Shown piece after piece: positions 21,793 through 33,724 of a stretch of 36,966 nt of DNA; positions within the stretch are counted from its first letter, which is position 1; each line of letters begins with the position of its first letter. The DNA comes from Fragilaria radians. Taxonomy: Eukaryota > Bacillariophyta > Fragilariophyceae > Fragilariales > Fragilariaceae. Below the pieces are notes generated by a model that searched no databases, was not told where the DNA came from, and worked only from the letters and a program-made list of their open reading frames with translations. The position numbers were made by a program, and so were the translations under genes. The stretch spans positions 24,129-61,094 of the forward strand of contig CAAAJI010000253.1 in the NCBI GenBank assembly GCA_900642245.1. Reading direction: 5' to 3'.

Positions 21793-22260
21793 GTGTTCCT
21801 GATATTTTAGGAAGTTTACTTTCATGGTAGAGTTGCACCCATATTGTGCATTCTGAGACCAAATTGTACAATTGCACCAATTTTGCTTATGAAGTGACAA
21901 AGGATTAGGTGCTCCAAGACCTTGAAATGAGGCTGGAGCACTCCAACTACATGTTCAATGTCTTTTTCCTGGCACTTTCTCTCCAAGCTGTGTAGCTTTT
22001 TGTTGAGGAGTGATTGGACTGTTGAGTCCTTTCACAAATTATGAATACTTTGGATATATGCCACTTGCCACGATAGAAAACAGAGTAATCATCTCAAATC
22101 TTAAATGGAGCTAAATTTGCTCCCTCTTCAAATTTTGCAAAGGAACCATGCAAAAAGATGTCCAGAAAACCAGGGAGATGGAAATTGTTGAGATCATTCA
22201 ATGGCCTAGCATATCCAAAGGAAGTTCAGGTGTTAAATGACAATATTTTCTTTTTCATGT
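21793..22260 (-). mobile_element. PIF/Harbinger-like transposase remnant, copy 1
   Basis: The minus-strand frames read PLNDLNNFHLPGF, GSFAKFEEG, SGIYPKYS, FVKGLNSPITPQQKA and IEHVVGVLQPHFKVLE. This order matches the Plant_tran/DDE_4 type of PIF/Harbinger transposase (LVDGIYPKYSRFVKGI, then IERAFGVLQ-x-R). Stops and frameshifts break it. Compared with copy 2 (24797-25380) it lacks about 130 bp of the C-terminal tail. It lies directly upstream of truncated LRR gene B. Confidence 0.68.
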
Positions 22261-22708
22261 TCATTTGTTAGAGAAATTTCCAGGGTTTCACATAAAAAAA
22301 CTTAGGCAGCAAAAGTGAGATCCAAGATTAATTTTAGTTGGAATAGAACATTGAAACATTAATAAATTGGGAAATCCTTCGTCATTTTGCTGTTTCTATT
22401 TCCTTTCCCTTCAATCCTTTTGCTACATTGTTTTTTGAAGATGATGCGCGCTCCAAAAACAGGTTGTATGATGACCCCGGTAATCAATGTGTCTTTTTCT
22501 TCTGCAAACAAATATAGCAAAAATGCAGAATATATTATTCGAAGTTGAAAAATATGCAGTAGGAAAGGCGGAATATTTCCAGCAATTACTAATTTTTTCG
22601 ACAAATGCAACCTTTCGTATCGAAAATACTTATTGAATCTTCAAAACTTTCACTCCGATCACAACAACAACTGTATTTTCATTTAAGCGTGACTTGATCC
22701 CTTCTACA

Positions 22709-23007
22709 ATGAGCCGTCGTCATTCTACAAGGAATAATGGATGGCATACGCGGCGACTTAGTAAAGGACGTGTCCCGAATCAGGAGGATGAGCGCAACGT
22801 GGATGAAGTACCTGTTCGCTGGAACAATCCATTCTCCAGAGACCGTATACCACCGTTTACGTCTATTCGCAGTCCTCGATCTCCAGAGGAAGATGACCGT
22901 CCGGGAGCGTATGAAGTATCACGTAGATCCTTTCGTCGATCACAATCTGTAGTAGAACGTTGGGATCCAACGGAACAAGAAGTTTCCTTCCCTACGCCTA
23001 GTCTGAA
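22709..23007 (+). pseudogene. LRR receptor-like paralog B, 5' fragment cut by gap
   Basis: Starts MSRRHSTRNNGWHTRR and encodes 99 residues nearly identical to the tail of paralog C, including PGAYEVSR and WDPTEQE. Changes against C include AA to VV just before the WDPTEQE block. The frame is open until the N run. Beyond the gap the sequence is retrotransposon gag on the opposite strand, so the membrane span and the LRR exons are absent here. It is either a truncated copy or an intact gene lost to misassembly; the sequence cannot decide. No upstream in-frame ATG exists in this copy, which supports MSRR as the start in the whole family. Confidence 0.8.
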
Positions 23008-23027
23008 NNNNNNNNNNNNNNNNNNNN
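23008..23027. other. assembly gap (20 N)
   Basis: A run of exactly 20 N. Its flanks do not belong together (LRR gene on the left, gag on the right), so the true distance or adjacency is uncertain. Confidence 0.98.
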
Positions 23028-23439
23028 ATATCTAGAAGAGATTTAAACTGGCATTATAACGTTAATGTCAGTGACCTGCTGATAAAAATTTCTGCAGCTT
23101 AATCAGAAAATAATGACAGATTCCATGGGTCATCACCTTAAATTAGGTAATATTGCTTAAAGAATGTGACCTCCTCTGTCGTAGGCAACCGGTGTCTAAA
23201 AATGTACCATATATCCAGTGAGGTCTAGAGGAATTGTGAGGACATCATTTCATCATTACCATTTACTATCATTTGTTGGGTTCCTCCATGTCTATGAGAG
23301 ATAGAATCACTTGGCATTCCAAATTCTCTCAATTGAAACGCTGATAGTAAAGAAAGATTAGAAATTTCATTATGGATGCTCAACGCTTTTTATGCTCATC
23401 TTCCTAAGGTGATAAGTTCTGTGAAGGGATCTTCATAGT
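23028..23439 (-). mobile_element. retrotransposon gag fragment, second copy
   Basis: A direct repeat of 17801-18238, same orientation, with small indels. It ends abruptly at 23439, inside the segment encoding the DYED-x-FTEL region, and joins pol sequence. Confidence 0.72.
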
Positions 23440-24790
23440 GCCGGGTTAATTTTTCTGCTATAGAAGACCACAGGTCTTCCCTCTTGTGAAATACAAGCTC
23501 CTAGCTGCACTTTGCTTGCATCTGTGCATATTTCAAACATGTTATTGAAGTTTGGATATGTAAGCAATGTTTCTTTTGCTATTAACCTTTTCATGTCCTC
23601 AAAAGCTTTTTGACATTGCTCGGTCCAACCCCATTTTGCTGTAGACGATTTGAGGGAAGATAATGGTGTAAATAGGTGCAACCTTTGTGTCCATGTGTCC
23701 CTATAAAAGTCAACCCCTCCTATAAAGCTTCTTAACTGTTTTTTAGTCTTTGGCAAATCTATTTTCATTTTTGCTTCTACCTACTTTATAGTGGGTCAAA
23801 CTCCTCTCCTATTAATAAGGTATCCTAATTATTCAAGTTCATCACAGCAGAAATGACTTTTTGAGGCGTTGATTCTCAATCCTGCACTTGCCAATCTGCT
23901 GAAAACTTCTTCAAGGTGATTAAATGAAGCAATTCACTCATTTTCTCTTGGAAATGTATGGGCTATTACAAAATCCTAGGGGAAGTCTCAAATACTTGCA
24001 TTTTATCCCGGGGTAATACCACAGTACAGAGGCTAGATGCATAAGGAGTCAATCCTATGTGATAGTAACCCATGTTTAGATCTAATAATGTTGCAAGGTA
24101 GAATCCTTATAATTTTTGCAGGAGATCATTTATTTTAGGGTCTGGGAAAGGGTTTCTTTTTATACTCTTGCTTAATTCTCGCAAATTAGCTAAAGATCTT
24201 AAGGTATTGTCTGGTTTAGTTATAGTAAACATGGGGCATGCCCATTCAGATCTGTTAACCTTTCTTAAAACTCCAAAGTCAACAAGTCATTGAAATTCAT
24301 CTTTTATTGGTTGTTCTTGAGAGTGTGGAACTGGATATGGTCTTGAATGAAAAGGCTTATCATTTAGTTCCAAGTCCACTTTTTATGCATTATGCCACCA
24401 ATTAGGCCTGTAGAAAAGCATCCTAATGTGGTATAGGTGATAGAAGTGTAATTCAATGACAAAATATACTTTTTAGTTGTAGGAGTTAACGGATTCAGTC
24501 CCTTCTAGGATTCAATCTTGATGGGAGACGCTCTTTGACGCTTGTAAATAAGCTATGTTTTCGGCATGCCGTTTTAACCGCACTTCTAGTCTAAATAACT
24601 AGCCTATGGGCTTAGTTAGTGCGTTGAATAATAGATGTTGGACCTTATTGTTTGCTTCAACTGTGTAAGTAAACATATTTCATTTTCCTCAAGTAATTCT
24701 TGAGGTAAACTATTCTCAGGTTAGCGGGTTCAAACTTCACTAAGATGCTTCCTTTTATTCTTTGCAATCTGCAAATTGCTGCCCAATCCT
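23440..24790 (-). mobile_element. Ty3/gypsy pol fragment (RT and RNase H), minus strand
   Basis: The minus strand encodes, with stops and frameshifts, PFHSRPYPVPHS, VLRKVNRSEWACPMFTITKP, LRSLANLREL, then an intact stretch (23768-23440) with TKKQLRSFIGGVDFYRD, KAFEDMKRLIAKETLLTYP, FEICTDASKVQLGACISQ and FYSRKINPA. This is the gypsy reverse transcriptase to RNase H order. The catalytic YLDD region falls in the decayed part. It breaks at NPA and joins the gag piece, an internal deletion or recombination product. Its 5' part is the inverted partner of 20930-21480. Confidence 0.85.
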
Positions 24791-24796
24791 TTTCAG

Positions 24797-25380
24797 TGTT
24801 CCTGATATTTTAGGATTTCTTTCATGGTAGTATTTGTGTTTTCTGCTTGATCATTGTTGACAGTATTGTCAACGCTACCATCTTGATTGCTCATCACATT
24901 CTGCTTGTTGATGACATCATCATTGTAACAATTTATACAAGCAAATGGATCATATCTAGAATGTACATTTAGAGACACCCATATTGTGCATTATGTGACC
25001 AAATTGTACACTTTCACTCATTGTGCTTAGAAATTGATAAAGGATTAGGTGCTCCAAGACCTTGAAATGAGGCTGGAGCACTCCAACTACATGTTCAATG
25101 CAAGCTGTGTAGCTTTTTGTTGAGGAGTGATTGGTCTGTTGTGTCCTTTCACAAATTATTAATTCTTTGGATATATGCCACTTGCCACGATAAAAAACAG
25201 AGTAATCATCTCAAATCTTTAATGGAGCTAAATTTGCTCCCTCTTCAAATTTTGCAAAGGAACCATGCAAAAAGATGTCCAGAAAATCAGGGAGATGGAA
25301 GTTGTTGAGATCATTCAATGGCCTAGCATATCCAAAGGAAGTTCAGGTGTTAAATGACAATATTTTCTTTTTCATGTTCA
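24797..25380 (-). mobile_element. PIF/Harbinger-like transposase remnant, copy 2
   Basis: Same motifs as copy 1 with a longer C-terminal tail (24793-24978, including SRYDPFACIN and an Asn-rich end). Broken by stops and frameshifts. It lies upstream of intact LRR gene C. No terminal inverted repeats or TA-rich target duplication were identified. Confidence 0.68.
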
Positions 25381-25843
25381 ATTGGTTGAAAGAATTAGAG
25401 AAAATTCCAGGGTTTCACATAAAAAAACTTGGGCAGCAAAAGTGAGATCCAAGATTAATTTTAGTTGGACTAGAACATTGAAACATTAGTAAATTGGGAA
25501 ATCTTTCGTCATCTTGCTGTTTTAATTTCCTTTCCCTTCAATCTTTTTGCTTCAGCTGTTTCTGTCCAGAAACATTCTGTTATTGAAGATGCGCGCACTA
25601 AAAACAGGTTGTATGAAGACCCGGTAATCAATGTGTCTCGATGAAATATCTTACTGCAAATAGCGAAAACGCAAAATAAGCAGTTAGTACAAAAGTCGGA
25701 ATAGTCCCAGCCATTACTAATTATGTAAAATTTAGTATCGACAATATTTATTGAATCTGACAAGACTTTTACTCCGATGAATCAAATCGCACATGATCAC
25801 AACAACTGTATTTTCATTTAAGCATGACTTGATCCCTTCTACC
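25381..25843 (+). promoter_or_regulatory. presumed promoter and leader of LRR gene C
   Basis: Conserved with the sequence upstream of gene B. The last 20 bases before the ATG (TTGATCCCTTCTAC followed by one variable base) are shared by A, B and C, although sequence further upstream of A is different. That suggests a conserved leader or start context. No TATA box or initiator can be assigned with confidence. Confidence 0.4.
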
Positions 25844-28044
25844 ATGAGCCGTCGTCATTCTACAAGGAATAATGGATGGCATACGCGGCGACTTAGTAAA
25901 GAACGTGTCCCGAATCAGGAGGATGAGCGCAACGTGGATGAAGTACCTGTTCGCTGGAACAATCCATTCTCCAGAGACCGTATACCACCGTTTACGTCTA
26001 TTCGCAGTCCTCGATCTCCAGAGGAAGATGACCGTCCGGGAGCGTATGAAGTATCACGTAGATCCTTTCGTCGATCACAATCTGCAGCAGAACGTTGGGA
26101 TCCAACGGAACAAGAAGTTTCCATCCCTACAACTAGTCTGGATCCTACCAATGAGAGGCAATCATCTCCGCCGTATCCTCCTGAGACTTTGGACGAAACG
26201 ACAATTATCGATGCAGATGTTGTGGTTACCACTTCGAATGATATTTCACCTGCCATTTTAGAGTCTACACAAGAAGTTACTTCCTTGTCACAATCAATGC
26301 TTATGCAACAATCCAAATGGAAGGCTTGGTACCTACTAATTGGCATAGGATTTCTTATTACGATTGTTGTGGTTGTTCTTGTATTGATTTTTCTTACGAA
26401 AAAGGAATCTACTTCACAACAAGTCGAGGAAAATTTGGATTCTTGTAATTCTGCTGCTACGCAAGATCCCTTCTATCAATGTCGCTGCAATCACCGGATT
26501 GAAATTACGGATGAAAAAGTTCGAAAAATATACATGGCTCAACTAAATACAACATTTCTATTCGATGGACATAATGATAAAACAATTTCCGCGACAGGTG
26601 ATATGACATCCTGTGATCCAGACAACATTGCACTTGTATGGCTAGCCATTGATACATTACAAGCACAAGAGAATAATGAAGGAATATCTCTGTCTCCTGA
26701 AATGTTGATCCCACGATGGACATTATGTCGATTCTACGCAACCTTGGGGGGAGAATGGTGGTTTGTAAAGGAACATTGGTTACAGTATAATATCTCCATT
26801 TGTAATTGGTATGGTATCCAATGTGATTCTCAAACGGGCAAAGCTACATCCCTATCACTCCCCAATAACAATGTCACGGGTAATTTTGGACGAAAGACAA
26901 TTCTATCGATATTATCAGACCTTCGAATTTTGAATCTAAATTCGAATGGACTGACTGGCTCTCTGCCCATGAACCTGATGAATCATAAAAATCTTGGTAC
27001 GATGACTTTTCGTTGGATTGCAAACATTTTTGCATCGACGTCATGTAAATGAAATAACTCATGCCTCTCTGAATTCCTTTCTCATCCCTATCTCTCTCAC
27101 GACTTCTCGATGAGTTAAGAAAAATTAATTCTAGATAAAAATGCATTAACCGGAACCATGGCAGGGAATGGGGCAATTTCTAGTTCACTATATGAGTTAT
27201 CACTATCAGGAAATAAGCTATCCGGATCTCTTCCATGGCTTACGGGGATGGCAAATCTTAAACGCCTTATGCTCTCCGAAAATAATTTTCATGGTACGAT
27301 TCCCGATAGTTGGCGAAACTTAACGAAACTTACGGCACTTGATTTAGGAAACCAACGTGATCTCTATGGATCAATATCCAATTTCTTACCTTCATGGACA
27401 TCACTGTCTTATCTATCACTAAGAGCCACCAGTCTATCTGGAAATCTCTCCGAGATTGTAAGCCAACTGAGTTCCTTAGGTAAGGGGGGAAATACAAACG
27501 TTATGTTTTGGATATGTGACAACCAAAATATTTAACATCTAACCCACTATCACAACTAGAATATCTGGATCTAAATTTCTTGCAACTGACGGGAACAATT
27601 ACAACATCCATCGGGAGAATGAAAAATTTGAGTACGTCATTTTAATCTCAAAAATTGATTTCCAATATAAATTCCTCAGCTTGTGTTGTTCGTTAAGAAA
27701 CATTAGATCTAGGATTCAATTCACTAAATGGAACGATACCAACAGAAATTGGAAATTGTACAAGCTTGAAGATACTAATTTTAAACAGCAACTATCTTTC
27801 GGGTTCATTACCGACGGAGATGGAAGAATTACGTTATCTTTCTTTACTGGACTTGCAGGGAAACAGAGATCTATTTGGGACAATACGTGAAAGTTTCAAA
27901 GGTTTAGACGTACTCAAAGAATGGAATATACATCAAACTCAAATTACTTGTCCATCCAATGAAATTTGTAAGAATCCAAAGGGAGACATTTTTGTTGATA
28001 AGGTATGCCCACCCTGCATTTGCTGCAAAGTTGGCCTTGGATGA
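25844..28044 (+). CDS. LRR receptor-like membrane protein, paralog C (4 exons)
   Basis: Exons 25844-26996, 27120-27479, 27560-27631 and 27698-28044 give 643 residues ending in TGA; introns are GT-AG, phase 1, of 123, 80 and 66 bp. Tail motifs: GWHTRR at 11, PGAYEVSR at 65-72, WDPTEQE at 85-91. Membrane span about 162-185, followed by KKES. DPFYQCRC is at 208-215, then the TGDMTSC block, the cap with CRFYATLGGEWW, 11-12 LRRs and the C-terminal cluster (C632, C635, C637, C638). It is the closest relative of A; even intron 1 aligns and has the same length. An in-frame ATG at 25793 would add 17 residues but is absent in copy B. It is probably a surface receptor-like protein without a kinase; ligand unknown. 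Confidence 0.88.
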
Positions 28045-30014
28045 AGGAACAAAATCAAGGATAACCAACAAATAAACCTTATGCATAATTTTGTTCCCAA
28101 CTCAATTAGTTTTTTTAGTCCTCTTTCCCTGTCTTTGTTTGCATTACACCCAATATAATTCGATGGATGGGTCAGGTGATAGAGCAAATAAAGTTCCATG
28201 GGTTCAAAATTTAAATCAATACTTGGATGTTTATTCAAATTAAATTGGTAACCACATTCTTGAGGAGGGATTATGCTGAAACAACTTGAGGTCTTCTTGT
28301 TCAATGATCAGGTAAGAAAAGAAAACTAAAGGAAATCTATCAGTTCTTTCATTGTGGAGACAATAATTTAATATGTATAGCAAAATCTTAAAATTCATAG
28401 GACAAAGGATGTGTCTTTGGTCAATTCATTATCTTGAAACACAATAAATTGTAAATGTAGCTGTCACAAGCCTGGGGCCATTAGAATTTCATGATCTCTT
28501 AAAACATGAATAATGATTTGCATCTGAAGAAATATTAAATATTGTAGACCTCTATAGGATGCCTAATTCAAATATCAATAGCACATCATTTAGCTGGTGA
28601 GTTGATCATGATTGAGCGTCGTAGTGACTAGTGATTGTTTGCTAATAGTTTTTTTCGTTCCATTCATTTTTGAACATGTTAAGCACTCTCAACAGTGGGG
28701 CCGGTCATATATCTCTTGAAAGTTTGAACCCTCCCATAGATGAGAAAATATTGGTACCATTGCTTGAGACTATAAATTCCAATAAAAATAGAAGCGACAC
28801 TCAAGTTCAAAGGGAATAATGATTTTGATGTATTCAGTGCCTCATTGTCATGCAGAAATGCGCAAAATCAAGGGTGACGTATGAGTTTCGTAGTTTGAAG
28901 GTATAAGATACAATAGGAGAGGAGATTTCATTTGGAGGTCATTGTCCCTGTATTTTGCATGTACTTGCTGAAAGCGGATCCACCGTTGTAAGACAAAGAG
29001 TACACAAACGAAGGACAAATGGCAATTATTGAAATGATGACAGACATTCAAGATTAATTACCAGGATATACAGGTGACATCTGCGAATAAATACTCAAGG
29101 AGTAACCTATACGGTTAAGACAAATGTACGCATCAAGTGTGTACAATAAATTCTCCAACTTGATTCCTTGTGCTCTGCGAATAAATACTCAAGGAGTAAC
29201 CTATACGTTAAAGACAAATGTGTAGCATCAAGTGTGTACAATAAGTTATGTATTCACAGAACAAAAGTTGAATTTATTAAAAGGATTTGCAAGAGATCTA
29301 TAGTGCAATGGATTATTCAAGTCTAATATATTCCTGTAACTTTTATTTGCAAGAGGCGTCATCAGAGTGCTTCCCTTAATACCGCAAGCTTGCAATCTTG
29401 TTTCAAAGTAAGTTGAACGTCTCATTTGGCACTTTCAAGAACATAAAGAGCATTAGACTGTACCAATCTCTAAATCACGTTAGATGTAAGGTGTATGTGT
29501 GTTGCCTCATCAAGCATGTCCCATACAGTAAAGCCGAGAAGTTTTGCATCTTTTCTATCTGGCAGCGATTCTTAAACACCGATTGATTTTATAAAACATT
29601 TGCGAAATATAATTGATAATCCAAATTAAGAACACTGTAGGAATATTCCCAAATTAATCTTTATCCTTTTTGGAAGAGTTACTTTGATCTCAAGAAATGT
29701 GTCTTTTAAGACTCCTCCTCCAATAAAAACCTAAAAAAGGCAGAAAAATGTGTAGAAGTCCTAACTTCACATTTTTATTCTTGCAATCTAGGAGACCTGA
29801 TTATTTTTGCTGTAAGTGGATGGTTATTGAAACGTTATCCTTAACTTTTTCATTTGAGTAGTGTTACTAGCTGTAAGACTAAAAAATAGAAAGGACATCT
29901 TGTAATCACGGTCTTACTCCGAATGACTGCACCCTCGAATAAGTAGTTTGAAAATCGACTTTCCAAGGGTCATTTTCTACTCCACCAACATAAAAATCAA
30001 CAGTTTCGACTGAG
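28045..30014. other. intergenic between LRR genes C and D
   Basis: No supported gene. It contains a 70-bp direct duplication (29081-29149 and 29175-29244). Short frames (28848-29051 minus, 29398-29586 plus) show no recognisable motif. The right end should hold the promoter of gene D. Confidence 0.4.
29081..29244. repeat. tandem duplication of a 69-70 bp unit
   Basis: CTGCGAATAAATACTCAAGG... ending GTACAATAA occurs at 29081-29149 and again at 29175-29244, separated by 25 bp, with only a few differences. Confidence 0.9.
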
Positions 30015-32299
30015 ATGAATCGTCAAGTCAATCGATGGAATACTCAAAGATTAAGGAAAGTTCAGCTAAGTGGAGATAGCTCAGTGAATGAGGCGGCAAT
30101 TGATGAAGGAGTAAGCGTAATATCGAGAACTGCCTTTCCAAATACTACCAATCAAGATAACGAGAATGACGACAACGATGACGACGACGAAGATGACGAC
30201 GACGATGATGATGATGATGGTTTACCAGGTGCCTATGCAATCACCCGGAACAATCCAAATACTGAAACATCTCATTGGGATCCTACGGAACAAGAAACAT
30301 CACAAGTAGATCCAACGTTACACCTGTCATCATCAGCCTCTGTATCTACAGCTATACCGTACACCCTTACGTCAAGATCCGAATCGAATCCAATTCAGAA
30401 CACTCCAGTGCAACATACGAATGTAGATACTGAAAAAGAATATCCATATGATGGTCATCCTTTCTTGGAACAAACGGATGCCAAGCTCCATCAGAAGGCA
30501 GATGAATATGACTCTACCTTGGAAGCACAAGCAGAATATCTTGGAACAAAATCTCCCAAAAAATCAAAGACTCGTATTTTATTAGTGACTCTTCTCATTC
30601 TTTTAGTATTGGGTGCTGCTATAAGTGCTATACCATCTCTTTCGAGGAACAAGAAAAATGAACAGAATCCCTCAACGTCAACTACGAGTAACATTGAATC
30701 ATGTGATGGTACAACAACAGATCCCTTTCTACAATGTCGCTGTTGGGATTACATCAAACCGACTCAAGAGATTCGAGAAATGTATGAAGCTCTATTACTT
30801 GATGTATATCTGTCTCAATACCTAAAGGATGATATGTCCACCGGAGATATTACATCTTGTTCGGCAGAAAATGTGGCTCTTGTTTGGACAGCCAAGGATC
30901 GGATTCTGGCAGGTGAACGTGGTGATTCTATAACCCAAAAGAATACGTCCAATCGATATTCGTTAGTACTTTTGTATACCTACTTGAAGGGTGATTCTTG
31001 GCAAAGACACAAAAATTGGTTAAGTCCTCAATCCGAATGTACCTGGTTTGGTATCCGATGTGATGCATCGGACTATGGTGGAGGAGAAGATGTTACCTCT
31101 ATATCCCTATCCAATAATAATTTACAGGGAACCATTGGAAATTGTGTTTTAGACTTATTACCCAGTCTTCGAGAAATCAATTGGAGTAAAAATCGTTTAA
31201 AGGGTACTATACCGCTGAATGTTTGGAATCATAAAAGTCTTGGTACGTATGGGTCTGCATAATCATTCCTGAATTGTATGCATCGAGAAGAAGACTATTA
31301 CTCATAACATTGTCTCAATTTACATTCATATGTGTATGCATACATTCCAGAACACATCATCCTTGACACCAATCTCCTTAGCGGGATAGTTGACATGAAT
31401 CAAAGGATTGCTGGTCCTCTCTTGTACTTGTCCTTATCAAGGAATACACTCACTGGTTCACTCCCTGATCTTTATGGAGCATCCAATCTCAAGATAGCAT
31501 CATTCTCCTATAACAAATTTAGTGGAACAGTACCAACCCATTGGGATCAATTGACGAATCTAGAAACACTTGATTTGGAAGGATTATCAGAAATAACTGG
31601 GTCCATACCATCCTTATTACCATCATGGACTGCATTAAAGTCTCTTTACTTGAAGGAGACTAGTATATCAGGAAAGTTGTCGGATATTCTAGAAAATCTG
31701 AATGCCCTAGGTAAGACAGAAAAGAGTGTTGTTTTTCATTGATATATCTTGGAATACTAACACGAGGATTAGAATTTCTTGAAGTTGCATATTCTCAACT
31801 GACGGGTACAATACCAACAGCGATTGGACTTCTTACTAATTTAGGTACGTAGTAACTCCAGAGACGGAAATTTGTTTTCGATGCTCCGGCAAGGACTCTC
31901 ATGAATTTATCTCTGACAATTCTCATGCTTCTTCATTTATTTGTCTCCTCAGCTCTGATTAATCTTGGATTCAATTCATTCACTGGAACAATCCCCACGG
32001 AAATTGGAAGTTGCACAAACTTGGAAATTCTGCAATTGAATAGTAATTACTTGAAGGGAACAATCCCAGGAGAGATTGAATACCTTGGAAATCTAATCAG
32101 CTTGGACCTGTATGGTAACAAACAACTTTCTGGAACACTAACAGATGGAATACATCTATTGACAAATCTTCAAGAAGTGAACATCCAAGAAACCCAAATC
32201 AATTGTCCGTTGGAGGGCATTTGCTCCAGTCCAGAGATTACTGTCTTTACAAAAGACAACACATGTGTTTCATGCTCATGCTGTGTTCATTTTGAGTGA
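30015..32299 (+). CDS. LRR receptor-like membrane protein, paralog D (4 exons)
   Basis: Exons 30015-31242, 31351-31710, 31773-31844 and 31953-32299 give 668 residues ending in TGA; introns are GT-AG, phase 1, of 108, 62 and 108 bp. The N-terminus reads MNRQVNRWNTQRLRK; an Asp/Glu run (about 47-68) is followed by PGAYAITR (71-78) and WDPTEQE (88-94). Membrane span about 188-207, flanked by KKSKTR and RNKK, so topology is ambiguous by charge. DPFLQCRC at 236-243, a TGDITSC block, an LRR cap ending in SECTWFGIRCD, 11-12 LRRs, and a C-terminal cluster (C658, C661, C663, C664). Sequence is well diverged from A and C, but exon 2, 3 and 4 lengths are identical to theirs. Role as for A: kinase-less receptor-like protein. 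Confidence 0.88.
30167..30219 (+). repeat. GAY trinucleotide repeat coding an Asp-rich run
   Basis: An imperfect (GAC/GAT)n tract inside exon 1 of gene D, encoding an acidic stretch in the predicted cytosolic tail. Likely length-variable. Confidence 0.85.
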
Positions 32300-33724
32300 T
32301 TACAATGCGGTGAGGCTTTTGCAGATTTTATTTTGCTGTGAAACAAGAACAATGCTTGAAAGTGTATAGAGATGACAATACCAAAGGTTATACTTGCATG
32401 TATTCATGGATTAATCATACTTCCTAAATCATTTTATTTGTCCGGAATAATTCTATACATCCTCAGGTACAATGGCCTATACAAATGAGATAATTTGTTG
32501 CAATAACATCTATTTATTAGCTGAAAGACAGAGTCATCTGCTTACATCAGCAATAACATTTAGCTACCTATACTTAGTGAACAGTTAAAGTTAACAATGC
32601 AGTGAAAGTTTAAGATGCGTGTGTATCCTTAGTTGCACTTTCATTATTTGCTCCCCATTACAGTACATTATATGCCTTTCTTTTTTATTCCATTGTACGC
32701 AGCAATATTTACTAGTATTCTAACCTGCATATCTTGGTAGTAAGGTATTGTCAACTCAAAACGTCCATCAAGAAAAGATGATGAGAGTTCTGAAATAGGT
32801 ACAGAACAATTTATATGCAGGGTGGGACACAAAGCATTGATTGCTGGATAGTGGAATTTAACAAGCAAGGATAAGAGTCCAGAGGGTGGAAACCTGCTAT
32901 TTCAATACTTTGATTCCTGGTGTTGAGCATACGTTATTCAAACTGATAAGAATCCTATGAATCATTTCTTTGTACTAGGTCTTAGATTCTAGACTAAAAT
33001 ATGACTTTCCTACTCTTCATGTTTGGAGTTGGAGTGAGGAAAAGTGAAGAATTAGGATAACATTAATTTGGCATAAATTTTGATATCCTTCAACGCGCTG
33101 TCAACATACGAATTATTAATTTGATCTGTACGCTAATATCTTCTCGTAAGGAAGGCAGGCTTGCAAAGATGTCCAAATATATTTTTCAAATAATTACTTT
33201 CTTTGACCTCCTCAATCCGCATTCTCATTACGATGGCTTTGGATATATTGTACCAATTCAATCTAATTACGAATGGGGAATGGGAAGTCGGATGAATTCG
33301 GGGAAACAAAATCTCAAGTGAGAAATGGTTTCCAAAATCGTCGTATAAATATTAAGTTCGTGAATGACGAGGTCATATAATCCCAATGCCTCCACCGTTA
33401 GAATTGTGTTCATCATTATGCGTCATTCATTTCAACCGGAATTTTTAATTACTTCTGTGCATTGCTGTTCTACGTTACCATTTCAATATTTTTTCCCTGC
33501 AGTCTATAAATATTGTTTAGGAGAATGTCTTTTTCTTGTTGATTTCGAAATCATTTATTCACCGCTTACAACATAAGTATAGAAAGTCTACATAAATTCC
33601 ATCCAATAAAAATTCTACATATAACACTTGCATCTCAAAACGTAGGGTTTTTCATGCATTCAATCACAGAACCTCCAAAATATACATCTCGCCGCCCTCG
33701 CCCTCTCCAAAAATTGGTGGTGTG
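32300..33724. other. intergenic between LRR genes D and E
   Basis: No supported gene; frames here are short and without motif. The last few hundred bases should contain the promoter of gene E. Confidence 0.4.

Larger units (their letters stand above)
21793..23007 (+). repeat. segmental duplication, left copy (Harbinger remnant plus LRR 5' end)
   Basis: Aligns in the same orientation with 24797-26141 over the transposase remnant, the LRR upstream region and the first 299 bp of LRR coding sequence. I count about seven differences in the coding part (roughly 98% identity by eye). It ends at the 20-N gap. Confidence 0.85.
24797..26141 (+). repeat. segmental duplication, right copy
   Basis: Partner of 21793-23007, containing the Harbinger remnant, the upstream region of LRR gene C and the start of its exon 1. 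Small indels distinguish the copies, for example about 130 bp missing from the left copy near 21830 and a 3-bp ACA difference in the leader. Confidence 0.85.

Noticed and set aside
24715..24740. GGTTCAAAC-like sequence resembling a tRNA T-arm
   Set aside because: No acceptor or anticodon stem fits, and it lies inside the gypsy fragment, repeated in its inverted copy.
25915..26346. 143-residue antisense frame in exon 1 of LRR gene C
   Set aside because: Shadow of a conserved coding exon; the same shadow appears in gene A.
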